From positions 62,001 through 126,000 of the forward strand of contig MU839125.1 of NCBI GenBank assembly GCA_030685235.1: a stretch of 64,000 nt of DNA, written 5' to 3'. The notes beneath the pieces are model-generated. The model was not told where the DNA came from and made no database searches. It saw nothing but the letters and a program-made list of their open reading frames with translations. The position numbers were made by a program, and so were the translations under genes. Shown one piece after another: positions 10,974 through 22,900 of this stretch; position 1 is the first letter of the stretch, and every line of letters starts with the position of its first letter. This DNA comes from Copromyces sp. CBS 386.78 (Eukaryota; Ascomycota; Sordariomycetes; Sordariales; Sordariaceae).

Positions 10974-12955
10974 TTAGATCTCGAAGATCTCACCAATACC
11001 CTCACCACCACCCCGCCTATTCTCCACCAAGTCAAGCCTCCAGCCGTCCCAGTTCTTCAGGGCCCTCTTGAGCTCCTTGATCCGCTCCAGCCTCTTCTTC
11101 TGCTCTTCCTCATGTGCCCGACGGAATGCTTCCTCGTCAAACTCCACATCGTCATCCTCAAGCAGCTCATCAAGAGCGCCGCCGTGGCCATGATGGTGAT
11201 CACCGCCACCCGCAGCACCACCGGTAAGCGCATTAAGGCCACTAGTAAAGAAGTCACCCAGTCCACCTCGGCTCTTGTGATGCTGGTGACCGTGCGCAGA
11301 TGATGAGTGCAATCCACCACCGCCAAGGTCGACAGTCTCGAACGCCTCCGGGCCAACCTGCAGCTCCTTCCTCTTCTCATGCCATATGCCCCTCCTGAGA
11401 TCGGTATTCTCAGCTTCCAGCTCTCTGACACGCTTCTCCAACTTGAGACGACCCTCTTCCTCAAGCTCATCAAGTCCTTCCTCTTCACTACCGCCTTCCC
11501 TGGCATCCTTCTTTCTCAGCTTCAGGTTCTCCTCCTCCAACTTCTCAACCTTCGCCTTCAACTCCGCCACCTCCTTATCCGCTTGCTCCTTATCCTTCCT
11601 CAGAGCCTGTGTCCTCCCATCCTGCTCCTTATGCAACGTCGTAAGCGTAGCCACCTTCTTCTCCAACCCTTCGACCTTCTTCGCCAACTCTTCTTTGGCC
11701 TTGCTCGCCTCCTCCACTTCCCTTTCCAGAGCCTTCAGTTTCGTCTCCGCCGACGCCCGCTGCGACCCTTCTTTAACCGCCTCCTTCGACACTCGTTCCA
11801 GATTCTGCTTCAGATCCGCCAGCTCCTGCTGTGCCAACCCGGCCGCCTTCTCCGCCCTCGCCAGCTTCTCCTCCAGCGCGGCAATCTGCTCCGAGGGGCC
11901 CGACGCCGCCGCCGAAGCAGAAGCAGATAACTTCTCCACCTGCGCGCGCAGCCTTGACATCTCCAGCTCCATCGTCTCGATCGTCGCCGACTTGCTCTGC
12001 AGTTGCGCCTCCAGCTGCGCCGTCACCGCCGACGATGGTGACCCGCCAGCACCAGCACCAGCACCACCGACCGAGATAGACGGCGAGCGACCGTGAGCAC
12101 CACCTCCAGGTCCGTTGCCTCCTGCGCGCGCTAGTTGCGATTGAAGCTGTGTATTCTGCCTCTGCAGCGCAGCCAGCTCGTTCCTGAGCTTCTCCACATC
12201 CTCAGCGGACCCTAGCTCCCCCCCACTTGGTTTACCATCACCATCTTCCGCCTCGCGGAAATCAGCCAGTTCCTCCTCGGCTTTCTGCCACCGCTTCTCT
12301 GCGTCGGCAGCCTCCTTGGCTAGTCGTTTGTTTTCCTTCTCTAGCTCTTCGATGCGGCTGACGTGCTTGCGGTAGATGTCAGGGGCGGTCTCGCCTTCTG
12401 GGCTGAGGAAGCCGCTCGGGGATAGCGGGCCGGAGCCAGAGGAGGCGGCGCCGCCCGAGCCCAAGCCTAAGCCTGAGACGGAAGCATTGCGGAAGGAGGT
12501 TGAGCGGGCTCGGGATTGTTCGGCGAGAGAGGGGAGGGTTGCTGGTGTTTGCAAAGGAGCGGGGGATTCGGCCTTCTCCTTCTCTTCCTCTTCTTCGGCG
12601 GCGGTTTTATCAGTCACTGTGGGCTGCTCCTCGGCTGCGGGTTCGGCAGATGTTGGGGATGTGACTTCTTCGGATGGTTTCTCTTCGGTCTCGTTCGCTG
12701 GTTCTTTGGGACTCGAAGGAGTATTGGCAGGGGCCTCTTCGGATGCTGGCGGGTTGTCTTCCTTCTTCTCCTCCTTCTTGGATGCGCCACTAGCCTTTTT
12801 GGCTTTCTGCTTCTTCAATGCTTCGAGCTGGAGAAACCATTGTCAGTACCTATAATATGCTAATCGTCGAGTGATACATATAATCAAGAACGGTACTGTA
12901 CCCTCTTCTTAGCGGCGGCGACCTTCTCGGCCTTGGCCTTGTCCTCGTCCGCCAT
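10974..12955 (-). CDS. Coiled-coil protein of the fungal 'M protein repeat' annotation group
   Basis: There are two exons, 12955-12902 (MADEDKAKAEKVAAAKKR) and 12827-10974, giving 635 residues. The 74-nt intron ends in CTCCAG and joins the N-terminus to LEALKKQKAKKA. Residues 30-130 are acidic and low-complexity. From about residue 160 to 470 there is nearly continuous heptad-rich coiled coil (for example EKLARAEKAAGLAQQELADL). After that comes a WHEKRKEL block, a Gly/His-rich linker (GGGDHHHGHGG), and a conserved-looking C-terminal block, FDEEAFRRAHEEEQKKRLER, that ends in a KNWDGWRLDLVE motif. The basic N-terminus and this C-terminal block match what I recall of Aspergillus proteins labelled 'M protein repeat protein'. 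No function is established to my knowledge; a scaffolding or tethering role is only an inference from the coiled coil. The short first exon is supported by the shared MADxxK start. Confidence 0.8.
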
Positions 12956-13639
12956 GATGAGCTAAGTCTAGGCTGTAACTGGTAATTGCCGATGAAAAAA
13001 GCAGTTCCACCAGGATCCAACTGACTTGAAAGTAATTGTAGTGATTTGGAAGCCAACAGTCGATGAACGCACGCGCTTCTGAATTAGTAGTAGGTAGGTA
13101 AAGTAGGAGAGCCGGGCAAGTTGTCATTGGATTCATTGGGTGTTATAGCTTCCCAAGCTGTCGCAACGCATGCACGCTAGGGAGCTGCAACAGCGCTTGA
13201 GCGGCCAGCTGGCATCCCCTCTGGTTGCCGCCGGTCACCAACATCGGCTGGCATGGGGATCGGATTTAGCGAGCCGCAGGGGTTCTTAATGTCACGACTC
13301 CAAACACCCCTCCCCCACTTTTGCTACAATAAACTGACCTCACCTTTGATACGAATCATCAACACGACACTTTGCGCGACTGCTTGTCCATCGGGTCATC
13401 AAACTGCAATGCTTTACAAACGCCATGTGAACTTTCAAATGGATTCTATTTTTCATAACATTCGTATCACGAGGGCGGCGGTTTTTGTTGCCGCTTCTGA
13501 CCCCCTAAAAGCATGAACTGACACTCTCTCCTGATAGAATGTCGCCCGCGCCTTAAATGTTGCCTTATCTATAAATCCGTAACAAGATATCCCGCTCCTT
13601 TACTTCCTTCCATTACCCCAAAAATGACACCTTTTTTTC
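12956..13639. promoter_or_regulatory. Spacer between the coiled-coil gene and the transketolase 3' end
   Basis: This 0.7-kb stretch should carry the promoter of the leftward coiled-coil gene and the 3' untranslated region of transketolase. No coding frame with recognisable content is present on either strand. Confidence 0.45.
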
Positions 13640-16235
13640 TTAGATGAGCTGCTCGAAAGCCCTGTTGATAGGAGAGCGGATGTTGGAGACGGGCTTCCAG
13701 AAGTCGATGGTGGCAATCGCGCGCTTGGCAATGCCCTCGGGGGTGAACTCGAACTTCTGCAAATCGCAAAAGGGTTAGCAACTGTACAGAGGAAACACGG
13801 AATTGGAAGGGAAACTTGCCTTGTAAACATCAAGGTAGGCACCGGAGGCACCGAAGCGGTTGAGACCGAACTGCTCGTGAGCGTACTTCTCCCAGCCCAT
13901 GGTGCTCATGACCTCAATGGACAGAGAGGGGATGCCGTCGGGAAGAACGCTGAGGCGGTAGTCCTTGGGCTGGGCATCGAAGACCTCCATGCAGGGCATA
14001 GAGACGACACGAGCCTTGATGTTGTGCTTCTCCTTGAGCTCCTTGACGGCATCAATGACGATGCAGACCTCGGAACCGGTGGAGATAAGGGTGATGTCGG
14101 CACCCTCAACCTCGTGGAGGACGTAGCCACCCTTGATGGCCTTCTCGATGGTCGAACCCTCAAGCTGGGGAAGGTTCTGGCGGGAGAGAGCGAGGATGCT
14201 GGGGGTGTGCTTGGAGGTAAGGGCGACATAGTAGGCAGCGCTGGTCTCGTTGCCATCGGCAGGGCGCCAGACCATGCAGTTGGGGAGGGCACGGAAGTGG
14301 GCCAGGACCTCAATAGGCTGGTGAGTAGGGCCGTCCTCGCCAAGACCGATCGAGTCGTGGGTGGCAACCCAGATAGCGCGGACCTGAGAAAGGGCAGAGA
14401 GACGGACGGCACCGGCAGCGTACGAGACGAAGTTCAAGAAGGTACCACCATAGGGGATGATGGTGCCATAGGCGGCCATACCGTTGAGGATGGCACCCAT
14501 ACCGTGCTCACGGACACCGAAGCGGATGTAGCGGCCGGCGTAGGTACCGAGACCAGTGGAGGGAGGCTGGAAGTCAATGGCACCCTTCCACCTGGTAAGG
14601 TTGGAGCCGGTCAAATCGGCGGAACCACCAACGAGCTCGGGAACAGCCTCGAAGATCTTGTTGATAACAGTCTCGGAAAGCTTGCGGGAAGCGACGGCGG
14701 AGTCAGCGGGGGTGTAGACGGGGAGGTTCTTCTCCCAGCCCTCGGGGAGGTCACCCGTCTGGCGGCGGACGAGATCGTCGTGCTCAGCCTTGAACTCCTC
14801 AGCGTACTTGGCGAAGAGCTGGTTCCACTCCTCCTCCTTAGCAGCACCCTTGGCGGAAACCTTGTGGCAAAGGTCATAGACCTCCTGGGGAACGGCGAAG
14901 CTCTCCTCGGGGTTGAAGCCGAACTTCTCCTTGAGCTGCTTGATATCGTCAGCCTTGAGGGGCGAGCCGTGGACACCGTGGGTGCCCTGGGCCTTGGAGC
15001 CGAAACCAATGGTGGTCTTGAGCTGGATAAGGGTAGGCTTGTCAGTGACCTCCTTGGCCTTCTGGATAGCCGCGGCGATCTTGTTGAGGTCGTGGTCGCC
15101 ATCCTCGACGGTGAGAACGTGCCAGCCGTAGGCCTCGTAGCGCTTGAGGACATCCTCAGTGAAAGCCAGGTTGGTATCACCATCAATGGTGATCTTGTTG
15201 TCATCCCAGATGGCAATGAGGTTACCAAGCTGAAGGTGACCGGCCAGAGAGGAGGCCTCGGCGGAAACACCCTCCATCAAGCAGCCATCACCAAGGAAGC
15301 AGTATGTGTAGTTGTTGACAAGGTCGTAGCCGGGCTTGTTGAAGACGGCAGCGGTGTGAGCCTGGGCAATGGCAAGACCAACGGCGTTAGAGATACCCTG
15401 GCCGAGAGGACCAGTGGTGACCTCAATACCGGGGGTGTCGTGGGCCTCGGGGTGACCGGGTGTGATGCTGTCAATGTGCTGTTTGCGCGATACTGTGTCA
15501 GCCTTGTGTATCCTTCCACCAAGCCAAGAAACAGTGGAAACTTACGCGGAAAGCCTTGAGGTCGTCGATGGAGAGGGCATAGCCGTAGAGGTGGAGGATA
15601 GCATACTGGAGCATGCAGCCGTGGCCGTTACTAGGAAGAGAGGCAGGCTTGTTAGTCAAATTCTTGGTCCCATGGACCGGACCTCTCGCTAAAGCTCCGT
15701 TTTCGGCGCGGGGCAATTTTGGACTTACGAGAGAACGAAGCGATCACGGTTGAGCCACTTGGGGTTCTTGGGGTTGAAGTTCATGAAACGGTTGAAAAGG
15801 ACGTGGGCAACAGGAGCCATGCCCCTAGAAAAGATGTCAGTACATGTTTGCGCTGGAGAGAAAGCATGCAGTCTTCCACTTGAGCTGTCTTGTCGGCGCA
15901 ACTTACATGGGGGCACCAGGGTGGCCGGAGTTGGCATGGGCGGTGGCATCGGCCTAAGCAGGAAAGTTGTGTCAGCATGATGGTTCGTATTGTAGAAATC
16001 CCGTAAAGTTCCCAATGTCCACCATCGCAAACCCGTAGCTCATGGTGTTGAGGCCCGAGAAACTGGTTCTCGCGATGATGACTCTTGGTGGGGTAAATCT
16101 CGCTCTCCCCATGACGAGGCGCGGGGAAATTGCAAGAGTGCTTTGTTGGGATTTTGGAGAACGCTGGGTAGCACTTACAGCCAACACACGGATGGTGTTG
16201 ACGGCGAGCTGATCTGTCTCGGTGAAGGACGACAT
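13640..16235 (-). CDS. tkl1: Transketolase (EC 2.2.1.1)
   Basis: Transketolase is the thiamine-diphosphate enzyme of the non-oxidative pentose phosphate pathway. It moves two-carbon units between ketose and aldose phosphates in the cytosol. I read six exons: 16235-16179, 15953-15907, 15824-15729, 15630-15546, 15478-13820 and 13756-13640, giving 686 residues, the normal fungal length. The N-terminal signature [20 protein letters not shown] is assembled across exons 2 and 3. The TPP-binding motif starts [10 protein letters not shown] near residue 157 and ends at IAIWDDN. The second signature [12 protein letters not shown] is near residue 474. The C-terminus, [19 protein letters not shown] onward, lies in the last exon. 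The first intron is long (225 nt). The last intron (13757-13819) has a GC donor (AAG|GCAAGT) rather than GT; removal joins VYK to KFEFTPEG exactly as the family requires. Codon use is strongly biased towards C-ending codons, as expected for a highly expressed gene. It is divergent from the BMT6-like gene. Confidence 0.97.
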
Positions 16236-17196
16236 GTTTGCGATTATGGACAAAGATGTCGGGTATGGTATGGAAGAAGGATATCAGGAAGAGAATTTGC
16301 AGAAGCAGAAGACAAGAGAAGAAGATAAAGACAGGAACTGGGAGGCGGGGTCGAGTTATGTATCAGACGAGCACCTGGCAGGGACACCTGGGACGGACAC
16401 CACAGGCTTAAGAATAGAACGAGCGTTCATCCCCGTGGAAGATTATTCGACACTTGTTGAACCGGAGGTGGGGTAGGTTATGTGGTAATTGACCACTTGT
16501 CTGGTCAGGTACGACGTACCTTACTATTGCCCACTCCAAGAGAGGTCAGGTACCTTTGTGGCTTCTCTACCTCCCGTCTTTTCAATACAAAATCCCCACT
16601 ACTTTGAAGCCTCATCATCACCATTCAACGCCCTCCTTGTCGGCCTCATTACCATTTACTGTCATCCACGTTCACGGTTCACCATGAACAGTGCCCACCT
16701 GAAACCCACCCACTGCTGGCCGGGTGCGGTGCTGGACGATTTGGCTGATCTGGTTCGCCGGATGAATGGTTTTAGTGGAGTTCACCACTTTACCCAGCGA
16801 ATTCAGATCCAACTTTGACAGGCCGAGACACGATGCATCAGCTTAGGACGACACGACACATAGGGTCCTCTGGCGGATCTTTTCTTTGAGATATATCAAT
16901 TGGAAACCTTTACATGTTCTTTTTGTTTGTTCTGTCGTGGGTGTAAAATCAATAGATACTATGAAGGACCATTTGGCCCCGGATGATGCTTATTCCTAAC
17001 CTCGGAGCTCACTGGTCCAGCTTTGAGTGGGTTTTTCTGATAATCGCTTGCGTCACCTGAGAAGTGCCACTGGGGTAAAAGCCGGACATCTCGACTGTTG
17101 AATGGTAAAGGGCAACTTGCCGATGGATGCTGGGATGCAACCTCCGACTCTGCCATTGAAAGACGGGCTTCTTCGCCTGCCGGTCTGTTTTCCCGT

Positions 17197-17224
17197 GCCA
17201 TCCGCCATCCGCCATCCGCCATCC
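17197..17224. repeat. (GCCATCC)4 heptamer microrepeat
   Basis: Four perfect head-to-tail copies of GCCATCC are seen directly. It lies in the transketolase/BMT6 spacer and has no evident function. Confidence 0.9.
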
Positions 17225-17972
17225 GCAACAACCGGGTCTAAGCACACACACACCCCAAGCGGCGAACTGTCCCGATCGCTCTCAGACGTGGCCTTGTTAG
17301 CTATGAGAGCCGGTGCTCCCGGTATGAAACAAGAACTTTGAGACATTGGTCGATCCAAGCAACAGGATGATGATTCCACATTGTTTCCTATAAACGGTTA
17401 CCGTGTGGCTGCGCTCGGCTGCGTTGTAGTGCAAGTCGAGGTAAGCCCTGCATCTGATGGAGTTGCGCTCACACACCCCTTGCGCTTTGAAAGCAGGTAC
17501 GACAAAGCCTCGTTGCTTGTTGAATATTCCATCCCATAAATTCGGGATCAAATCCAAACCCTTTCATCCCAAATCCCTCACTACTATGGCAGGCGATATC
17601 GCCATCATCTGGTGGTTTGGCGCTCCAGAGGTTGCGAAAACGGCGACACCCCTTGACTCGATGGACGATGATTGGTCGCTTGGGGCTTCGGATTTATCAA
17701 AGCAGTTGAACCCCTCAGGACGGATCCCTTCCCCACGAGCTTCTGTTCCCCCACGGACCTAACACCAGCACCGAGGAATGGGAGAGTTCGGCTCAGTCCA
17801 GCTCATCTTACCACACCTTGCATGGATATCATCAGGCACGTCTCTTTGACATATAGAGAAAAGGACCCTGTACCCAATTCTCTGCGCGGTGTTGAGAGCG
17901 ATGATAGCTGGCATGGAAGTCCCTGCATCATAACCCTAGGTACGTCAAGAGTTTAGAGCCAGAAAACTCACA

Positions 17973-17983
17973 GGGTTAGGGTT
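17973..17983 (+). promoter_or_regulatory. Telobox-like TTAGGG motif upstream of BMT6
   Basis: GGGTTAGGGTT lies about 200 bp upstream of the rRNA methyltransferase start. TTAGGG-type boxes bound by Tbf1-like factors are known in front of some fungal ribosome-biogenesis and snoRNA genes, so a regulatory role is plausible. A chance occurrence cannot be excluded. Confidence 0.35.
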
Positions 17984-18179
17984 GGTGGTGACAGGTCACT
18001 CTGATAAGATAAGGACTAGTTTGGTGGGTTACATTGCAAAATAGCTGCACTAGTTGATGCCGCCGGCATTTGATAATGGAGATATCAACAAAGTTGCACT
18101 CACAAGGGTTGCCAAATTCGACATTATGAAAAGCCCATGCCAACCACAACCATAACAACTAATTCGATAAGTCATCAAA

Positions 18180-19685
18180 ATGGTTCAAGGAAATTGTGCC
18201 GCCAAAGGCAACGGCAAGGGTAACCACGGCGGAGGTTCCCGTAGACCCTCATCGCACAGATCGCGAAAGTGCAATCTCAACCGGAACGGCAACGACGGCA
18301 GGAAAACACAGCAACCGGGCACTAAGCAGGCACAGGATTCGATCAAGGAAGAAGGAGCGGAAGAAGACGAGGTAGAGAACTACGAGCCCTTCCCGCGGCT
18401 CGACAAGAAGCACCAGCAGATCATCCTCAACATCTTCCGAGATACTTTCTCCGACGTCCTTTTTTCCGACACCTTCACCTCCACTCTGCAGGCCGTGAAG
18501 CAAGCCCTCTACGAGCGCGAGTTCGCAAAGGCGTTTGGCGACCCGGAGTACCTGGCTGTGTATGCCACGAGATGGAGTCCCACGAGGGCCTTGTGCTATT
18601 CTTCTATTCTGGGCGGGATCGGGAAGCATTTGGATGGCGTCATTGTTCAGGAGGAGGAGGAGGGGGTTGAGGTCCAGCAGGAGGAGCCTAAGGCCATCGT
18701 CTCAGAAAAGACTACTACTACCACTGAAGAAACCGAAACAACAACAAAAGACGAAGCCACAGAAGAAGAGGACTCCCTCACCTCCCAAACCGCCAACCTC
18801 TCCCTCTCCCCTTCTCAAAAAACAACAACAACCGTTGTTCCCAAACTCAACATCCTCAGCATAGGCGGCGGGCCCGCCGAGCTCGTCGCCCTCGGCTCCT
18901 TCCTCAGCCAACAAACCACCACTCCTTCTTCCCAATCCTCACCTATTCTCCGCGGCTCAATAACCCTCCTCGACTCAGCCCCCTACGGCCCCCTCCTCAC
19001 ACTCCTCGAACGCTCCCTAACCGTCACCCCTCCCATCTCCAAATACGCCAGCGCCGCCGCCAAGGCCGCCAACGTGCCTCTCCTCTCCCCCTCCTCGCGG
19101 ATTTCTTCCCAGTTCATCCAGCGCGACGCTCTCGAGTTGGGCAAAGAAGGGTTCACCTCTGTGTTGGGCGATATGCAGCAACAAAAGGGGAAAGACGTGC
19201 CAGTGCCAGTGCCAGTGCCAGTGCCAGTGCTAGCCACTCTCCTCTTCACCCTAAACGAACTCTTCACTTGTTCCGGGATCGGACTTACGACCAAGTTCCT
19301 TTTGGACCTGACCGCCTCGCTTTCTGTCGGATCACTTCTGCTTGTTGTCGACAGCCCCGGTAGCTATTCGGAGACGGCGGTGGGCAAAGATAAGGACGCA
19401 TCGAAAAAGTATCCTATGGCGTGGTTGCTCGATCGGGTGTTGTTGGCTGCTGATCCCAAAACTGGGAAAGCGACGGCGGTGGTGGAGGGTAGGAAGTGGA
19501 AAAAGTTGGAGACGCGGAAATCGAGCTGGTTTAGACTCGCCGAGGGCAGAGGCGGGGAACCCGGGTTGGATTATCCGATTGGGTTGGAGAACATGAGGTA
19601 TCAGTTGCATTTGTATCGGTTGGTGGATGCGGATGCGCCGGAGGAGGAGAGTGAAGAGGAGGGAAGTGGGAGTGATGAAAGGTGA
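18180..19685 (+). CDS. BMT6: 25S rRNA (uridine-N3)-methyltransferase, BMT6 family
   Basis: Yeast Bmt6 methylates a uridine (U2843) of 25S rRNA, using S-adenosylmethionine, during nucleolar large-subunit assembly. The single exon encodes 501 residues. Residues 1-65 are basic and Gly/Asn-rich, which fits a nucleolar or RNA-binding tail. The family block SPTRALCYSSIL follows near residues 130-142. An acidic Thr/Glu-rich insert covers about 155-215. The SAM-binding motif I, LNILSIGGGPAELVAL, is near 221-237, then ITLLDSAPYGPLL near 260. The conserved LLFTLNELFTCSG is near 352 and LLLVVDSPGSYSE near 383. The C-terminus has the family's PIGLENMRYQLHLYRL. A tandem VP repeat (DNA 19199-19231) interrupts the fold just before the LNELFT block. 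The 3' end converges on the SAC phosphatase gene, 268 bp away. The exact target nucleotide is inferred from yeast. Confidence 0.88.
   Translation: MVQGNCAAKGNGKGNHGGGSRRPSSHRSRKCNLNRNGNDGRKTQQPGTKQAQDSIKEEGAEEDEVENYEPFPRLDKKHQQIILNIFRDTFSDVLFSDTFTSTLQAVKQALYEREFAKAFGDPEYLAVYATRWSPTRALCYSSILGGIGKHLDGVIVQEEEEGVEVQQEEPKAIVSEKTTTTTEETETTTKDEATEEEDSLTSQTANLSLSPSQKTTTTVVPKLNILSIGGGPAELVALGSFLSQQTTTPSSQSSPILRGSITLLDSAPYGPLLTLLERSLTVTPPISKYASAAAKAANVPLLSPSSRISSQFIQRDALELGKEGFTSVLGDMQQQKGKDVPVPVPVPVPVLATLLFTLNELFTCSGIGLTTKFLLDLTASLSVGSLLLVVDSPGSYSETAVGKDKDASKKYPMAWLLDRVLLAADPKTGKATAVVEGRKWKKLETRKSSWFRLAEGRGGEPGLDYPIGLENMRYQLHLYRLVDADAPEEESEEEGSGSDER
19199..19231 (+). repeat. Coding hexamer repeat encoding (VP)n
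   Basis: The hexamer CAGTGC is repeated five to six times in phase inside the BMT6 frame and encodes alternating Val-Pro. It is likely length-polymorphic because of slippage. Confidence 0.85.
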
Positions 19686-19953
19686 TGGGGATGGAATAGA
19701 GCGGTGGATGGGAAATGTTATCTGGATGGAAAAGTACTGGGGGTTGGTTGGTTTCTTAATGGGCGTTTAAGGAGTTTCAAAAGGCTAGGTATTGCCTTTG
19801 GTATATTATGATATCTAACTATCCTGCCAGTGTGTGTTCGTGCTCCTGATATCCTTCGACCGATCCTCCCTACTCACAGAAAAAGAAACAAAGTACCTAC
19901 TACCTTCGTATGCTTGCTTGTACGCCGGTCATAGACCCTCTCGAACGACGCCA

Positions 19954-22900
19954 TCAAGCCCAAACCATCTTCTTGAGAGAATGACCCAGTTGCTCCAGCA
20001 ACCCGGTATTCTTCTTCGCATCTGCCAAGGAGATGATATCCCCCTTCTCGATCAGCCCTGACTCACCGTCCTTCTTGGCCTGAAGCTTAGGCTGGCTCCT
20101 GATCGCAAGTCTCTCAATCTCAGAGGCGATTAGAATAACCTGCTGCATTTCTGACAGTCTTGTGATCGCCCCCGGCTCATCGTCTTTGCTCTTGGCCATG
20201 GGGTCGGCTGCCGACGTGATACTGTGAAGCGCCTTGAGGGCAATCTTGCGGGCCTGCGGTTCTTGAGCACGGGGAGTGAAGAACCCGGCGATGCCCTCGG
20301 CGATGCCCTCGGCAATGCCAGCTATCGGTGCTGTGGCGGGTGCCGGCTTATCTTCGGCCACAGCAGCGGAAGCTTCCTTCGCCGCCTGAGGTTCCTGTTC
20401 CGAAGCCTCGATACCAGAAGTTGGCTCGCGGCCCATCTTGGACGCACCGGACACCGAGGTGGATAGTGAGCGCGTGTTGACTCGGGTGATGTCTGTGACG
20501 CCAGGCTTGTACTCGACGATAAGTCCTACGTTACGCATCTCATCGACCTGGGCCGCTGAGATTGTCGAGGTGATGTACGTGCCAAACTTGATCCCCGTAA
20601 CATGGGCCAAGTCGACGCGTTCGAAGGAGGATACCTTGTCGAGGTTCCAGTCGAACCTGCAAAGATACAGGGCCTTGTCGGTGAGCAAAAGGACTGCTTC
20701 CTCGAGCGAGGAAGAGCGAATAGTATCGGGCACATTTGGCGTCAGGAGAGTCCAGCCACCTATGAACTCTTCGGACTCGTCGGCAATGACCCGCTTCTGT
20801 GAAAGATCAATAGCCTGCTCCCGCATCTTCTGCATGGACACTGCCGGATCCTTGGTCATCATGTTGGCCTCGAATTCTTCAAACACCAGGGACGTTACAT
20901 TGCCCAGGAGGAAGTCGATGGTTGTCTGGAGGAAGAAATCGTTGAACATGCTGGCACAATAATCAGTCAGTATATCTTATTGGTGTCATAACTTCAAAGC
21001 CTGTAACATACCCGTTGAACAACCGAGTCAAAGACAAGCCTGCATCGGTCAAAGCTCCACGATAGTTTCTCTTCCGTGTCCGCGTATAATCACCCTTCAT
21101 TGCGCCCGTGGAGGCATACTGCTTGGAGATTGCGTCTCCGTTATCAGCCCAGAGAGTGTTGAACCAAGCGTTCTCCTGGTCTTTTTGTACGTTCATATCG
21201 AAGCCCAGCTCCTTGAGCTGCGTGTCCAGCATGTATTTGGCAAAGGAGCTTTGGCAAACGTTGGTGCGATCAAGACAATCCATGCAGTTGGTTCGGAAGG
21301 CACCAACCTGTTGACTTTCGATCTGGCCATTCACCATGACCGTGCTTCCCCATTTCTCAAGCCTGGGGCCCAAAGTCTCCAAGAGAACAGATACGTTTTC
21401 AAACTTCATCCCGCGACAGACATGATGAAAGTCAAACCACTCGAATGCGATTTGATCATCCTCGGGCCTAGCCTCTTCCTCGTTAAGTCGCTTGATGTTC
21501 TCCTCGTATCGCTGTCCTATTGGCGCTTCAACGCCATGCTTTTCCACGAGGTTGATGCACTGCATCAGCCCGTACTTCTGCCTGAGCCATTCGAAATGCT
21601 TCTTGAGTGCCACGTAATTGGTGTCGGGTGAATGTTGTAGGACTGGTGCTGGCTTCAGCGAATACGGGGACTGTGTGAAAAACACTGGAAAGCTTCCCCT
21701 GATCTGAACAAAGAAGTAGGTCTTGGCATCAGGGTCGGATGCCCCTTCAGCAGGAGAGAGGATCTGCTCGGTTTCAACACAGTTGGCAACATTGCCCCCT
21801 TCGTCAATGCCGCGACGGAGATATCTCAGCCCTGCTCTCTTGGTTGACCTTCTGGAAATGACGGTAATGTCAAACTTCTTCTCTGTAGGGCGGCTACTCT
21901 CAGGGCCTCCTTCGGAACGCGTAGAAGCTGGGTTGCCGGCAGCTTTGTTGTCACAATCCATGTCCTTCAGCTCGAGTGAGTCCTTAGCAGCATCATCGAC
22001 CTGCGGCGGATTGCTGTCGACGGTGAAGGTACGCTGGCCTACAAAACCCTGCATAAGGGGCAGAGCCAAAGAGTCCACACCAGCATCGATAAAAGGCTGC
22101 AGGACGTTCTTGTTCCAGAAGAAAGTCGGGTCAACATGGTCAACCAGCGGTACCAGGGGTGTAGAAGCAGGCGCCGGGTTGGCTGCGCTACGAGTGATAT
22201 CGTAGTCGTACGAGAAGTAAAAGGTGCGACTCGAGCCAAACAGAATTTGAGTGGTCCGCAACAGCTTTGGCAAAAGGCTCACTGCAGCCGAATCATTCTC
22301 GACGGCATCGCTCGGCAAGGGGAACTTGCGCGGTACGCGCTTTGCAGCATCCGAGCCCTTCTTGGCCTCGACTTTGCTCGCGTTTGCCCTTTCGAGTTGC
22401 TCTGCGCTGAGGCCCATGTTCCTCTTCTGATCCATGGTCCAACCTGAGCGACTAAACCAGCTTTTCGCAAAACGACCATAGCTTCCACGACGTGCGATGA
22501 CATCCTGGGCGACACTGCTACGCGCAATGGCACTAGGGCCTGTTTCTCCCGCTGACTCCTCTCCCTCGGTCGGATCCAGGACATCGTCGATGGCCTCATC
22601 GTTACTGCCAGAATCCCGCGGGGCGTCATCCTCGGTCGCCGTATCACCGTCCGAGTGAGCTGCCTCGCGGTTGCTGATGGCTAGGGCGGTCTTGGCGACT
22701 GCCTCGGCGGCATCGTTCTGCGAAGTGCACGGGGTAAGGGCGACTTCGGTTACGACATAGATGGGTTGACCGCGGACCTGGGCGACTTGTTGGCGGCCGG
22801 TAATGGAGATGAGGTAGCTGTATCGAAAGACGGTAAGGATGCCTGCAAGATGCGCCAACAGTCAGCCACAACTGTCGCAAAGAGTCCCCTGGGCGGCGCA

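Larger units (their letters stand above)
16236..18179. promoter_or_regulatory. Divergent spacer transketolase/BMT6
   Basis: This 1.9-kb spacer separates two divergent genes. It contains a (GCCATCC)4 heptamer run at 17197-17224 and a two-unit TTAGGG motif at 17973-17983, about 200 bp before the BMT6 start. I see no supportable gene. Short frames at 16489-16818 and 17457-17762 have no protein-like features. Confidence 0.5.

Noticed and set aside
10394..11035. A 213-codon minus-strand frame overlapping the end of the coiled-coil gene
   Set aside because: It is out of frame with the real gene over the overlap and lacks protein-like features; most of it is the 3' region.
13877..15559. A 560-codon plus-strand open frame opposite transketolase
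   Set aside because: It mirrors the strongly biased codons of the transketolase exon, has no recognised domain, and its apparent Gly/Leu/Asp-rich composition follows from antisense reading.
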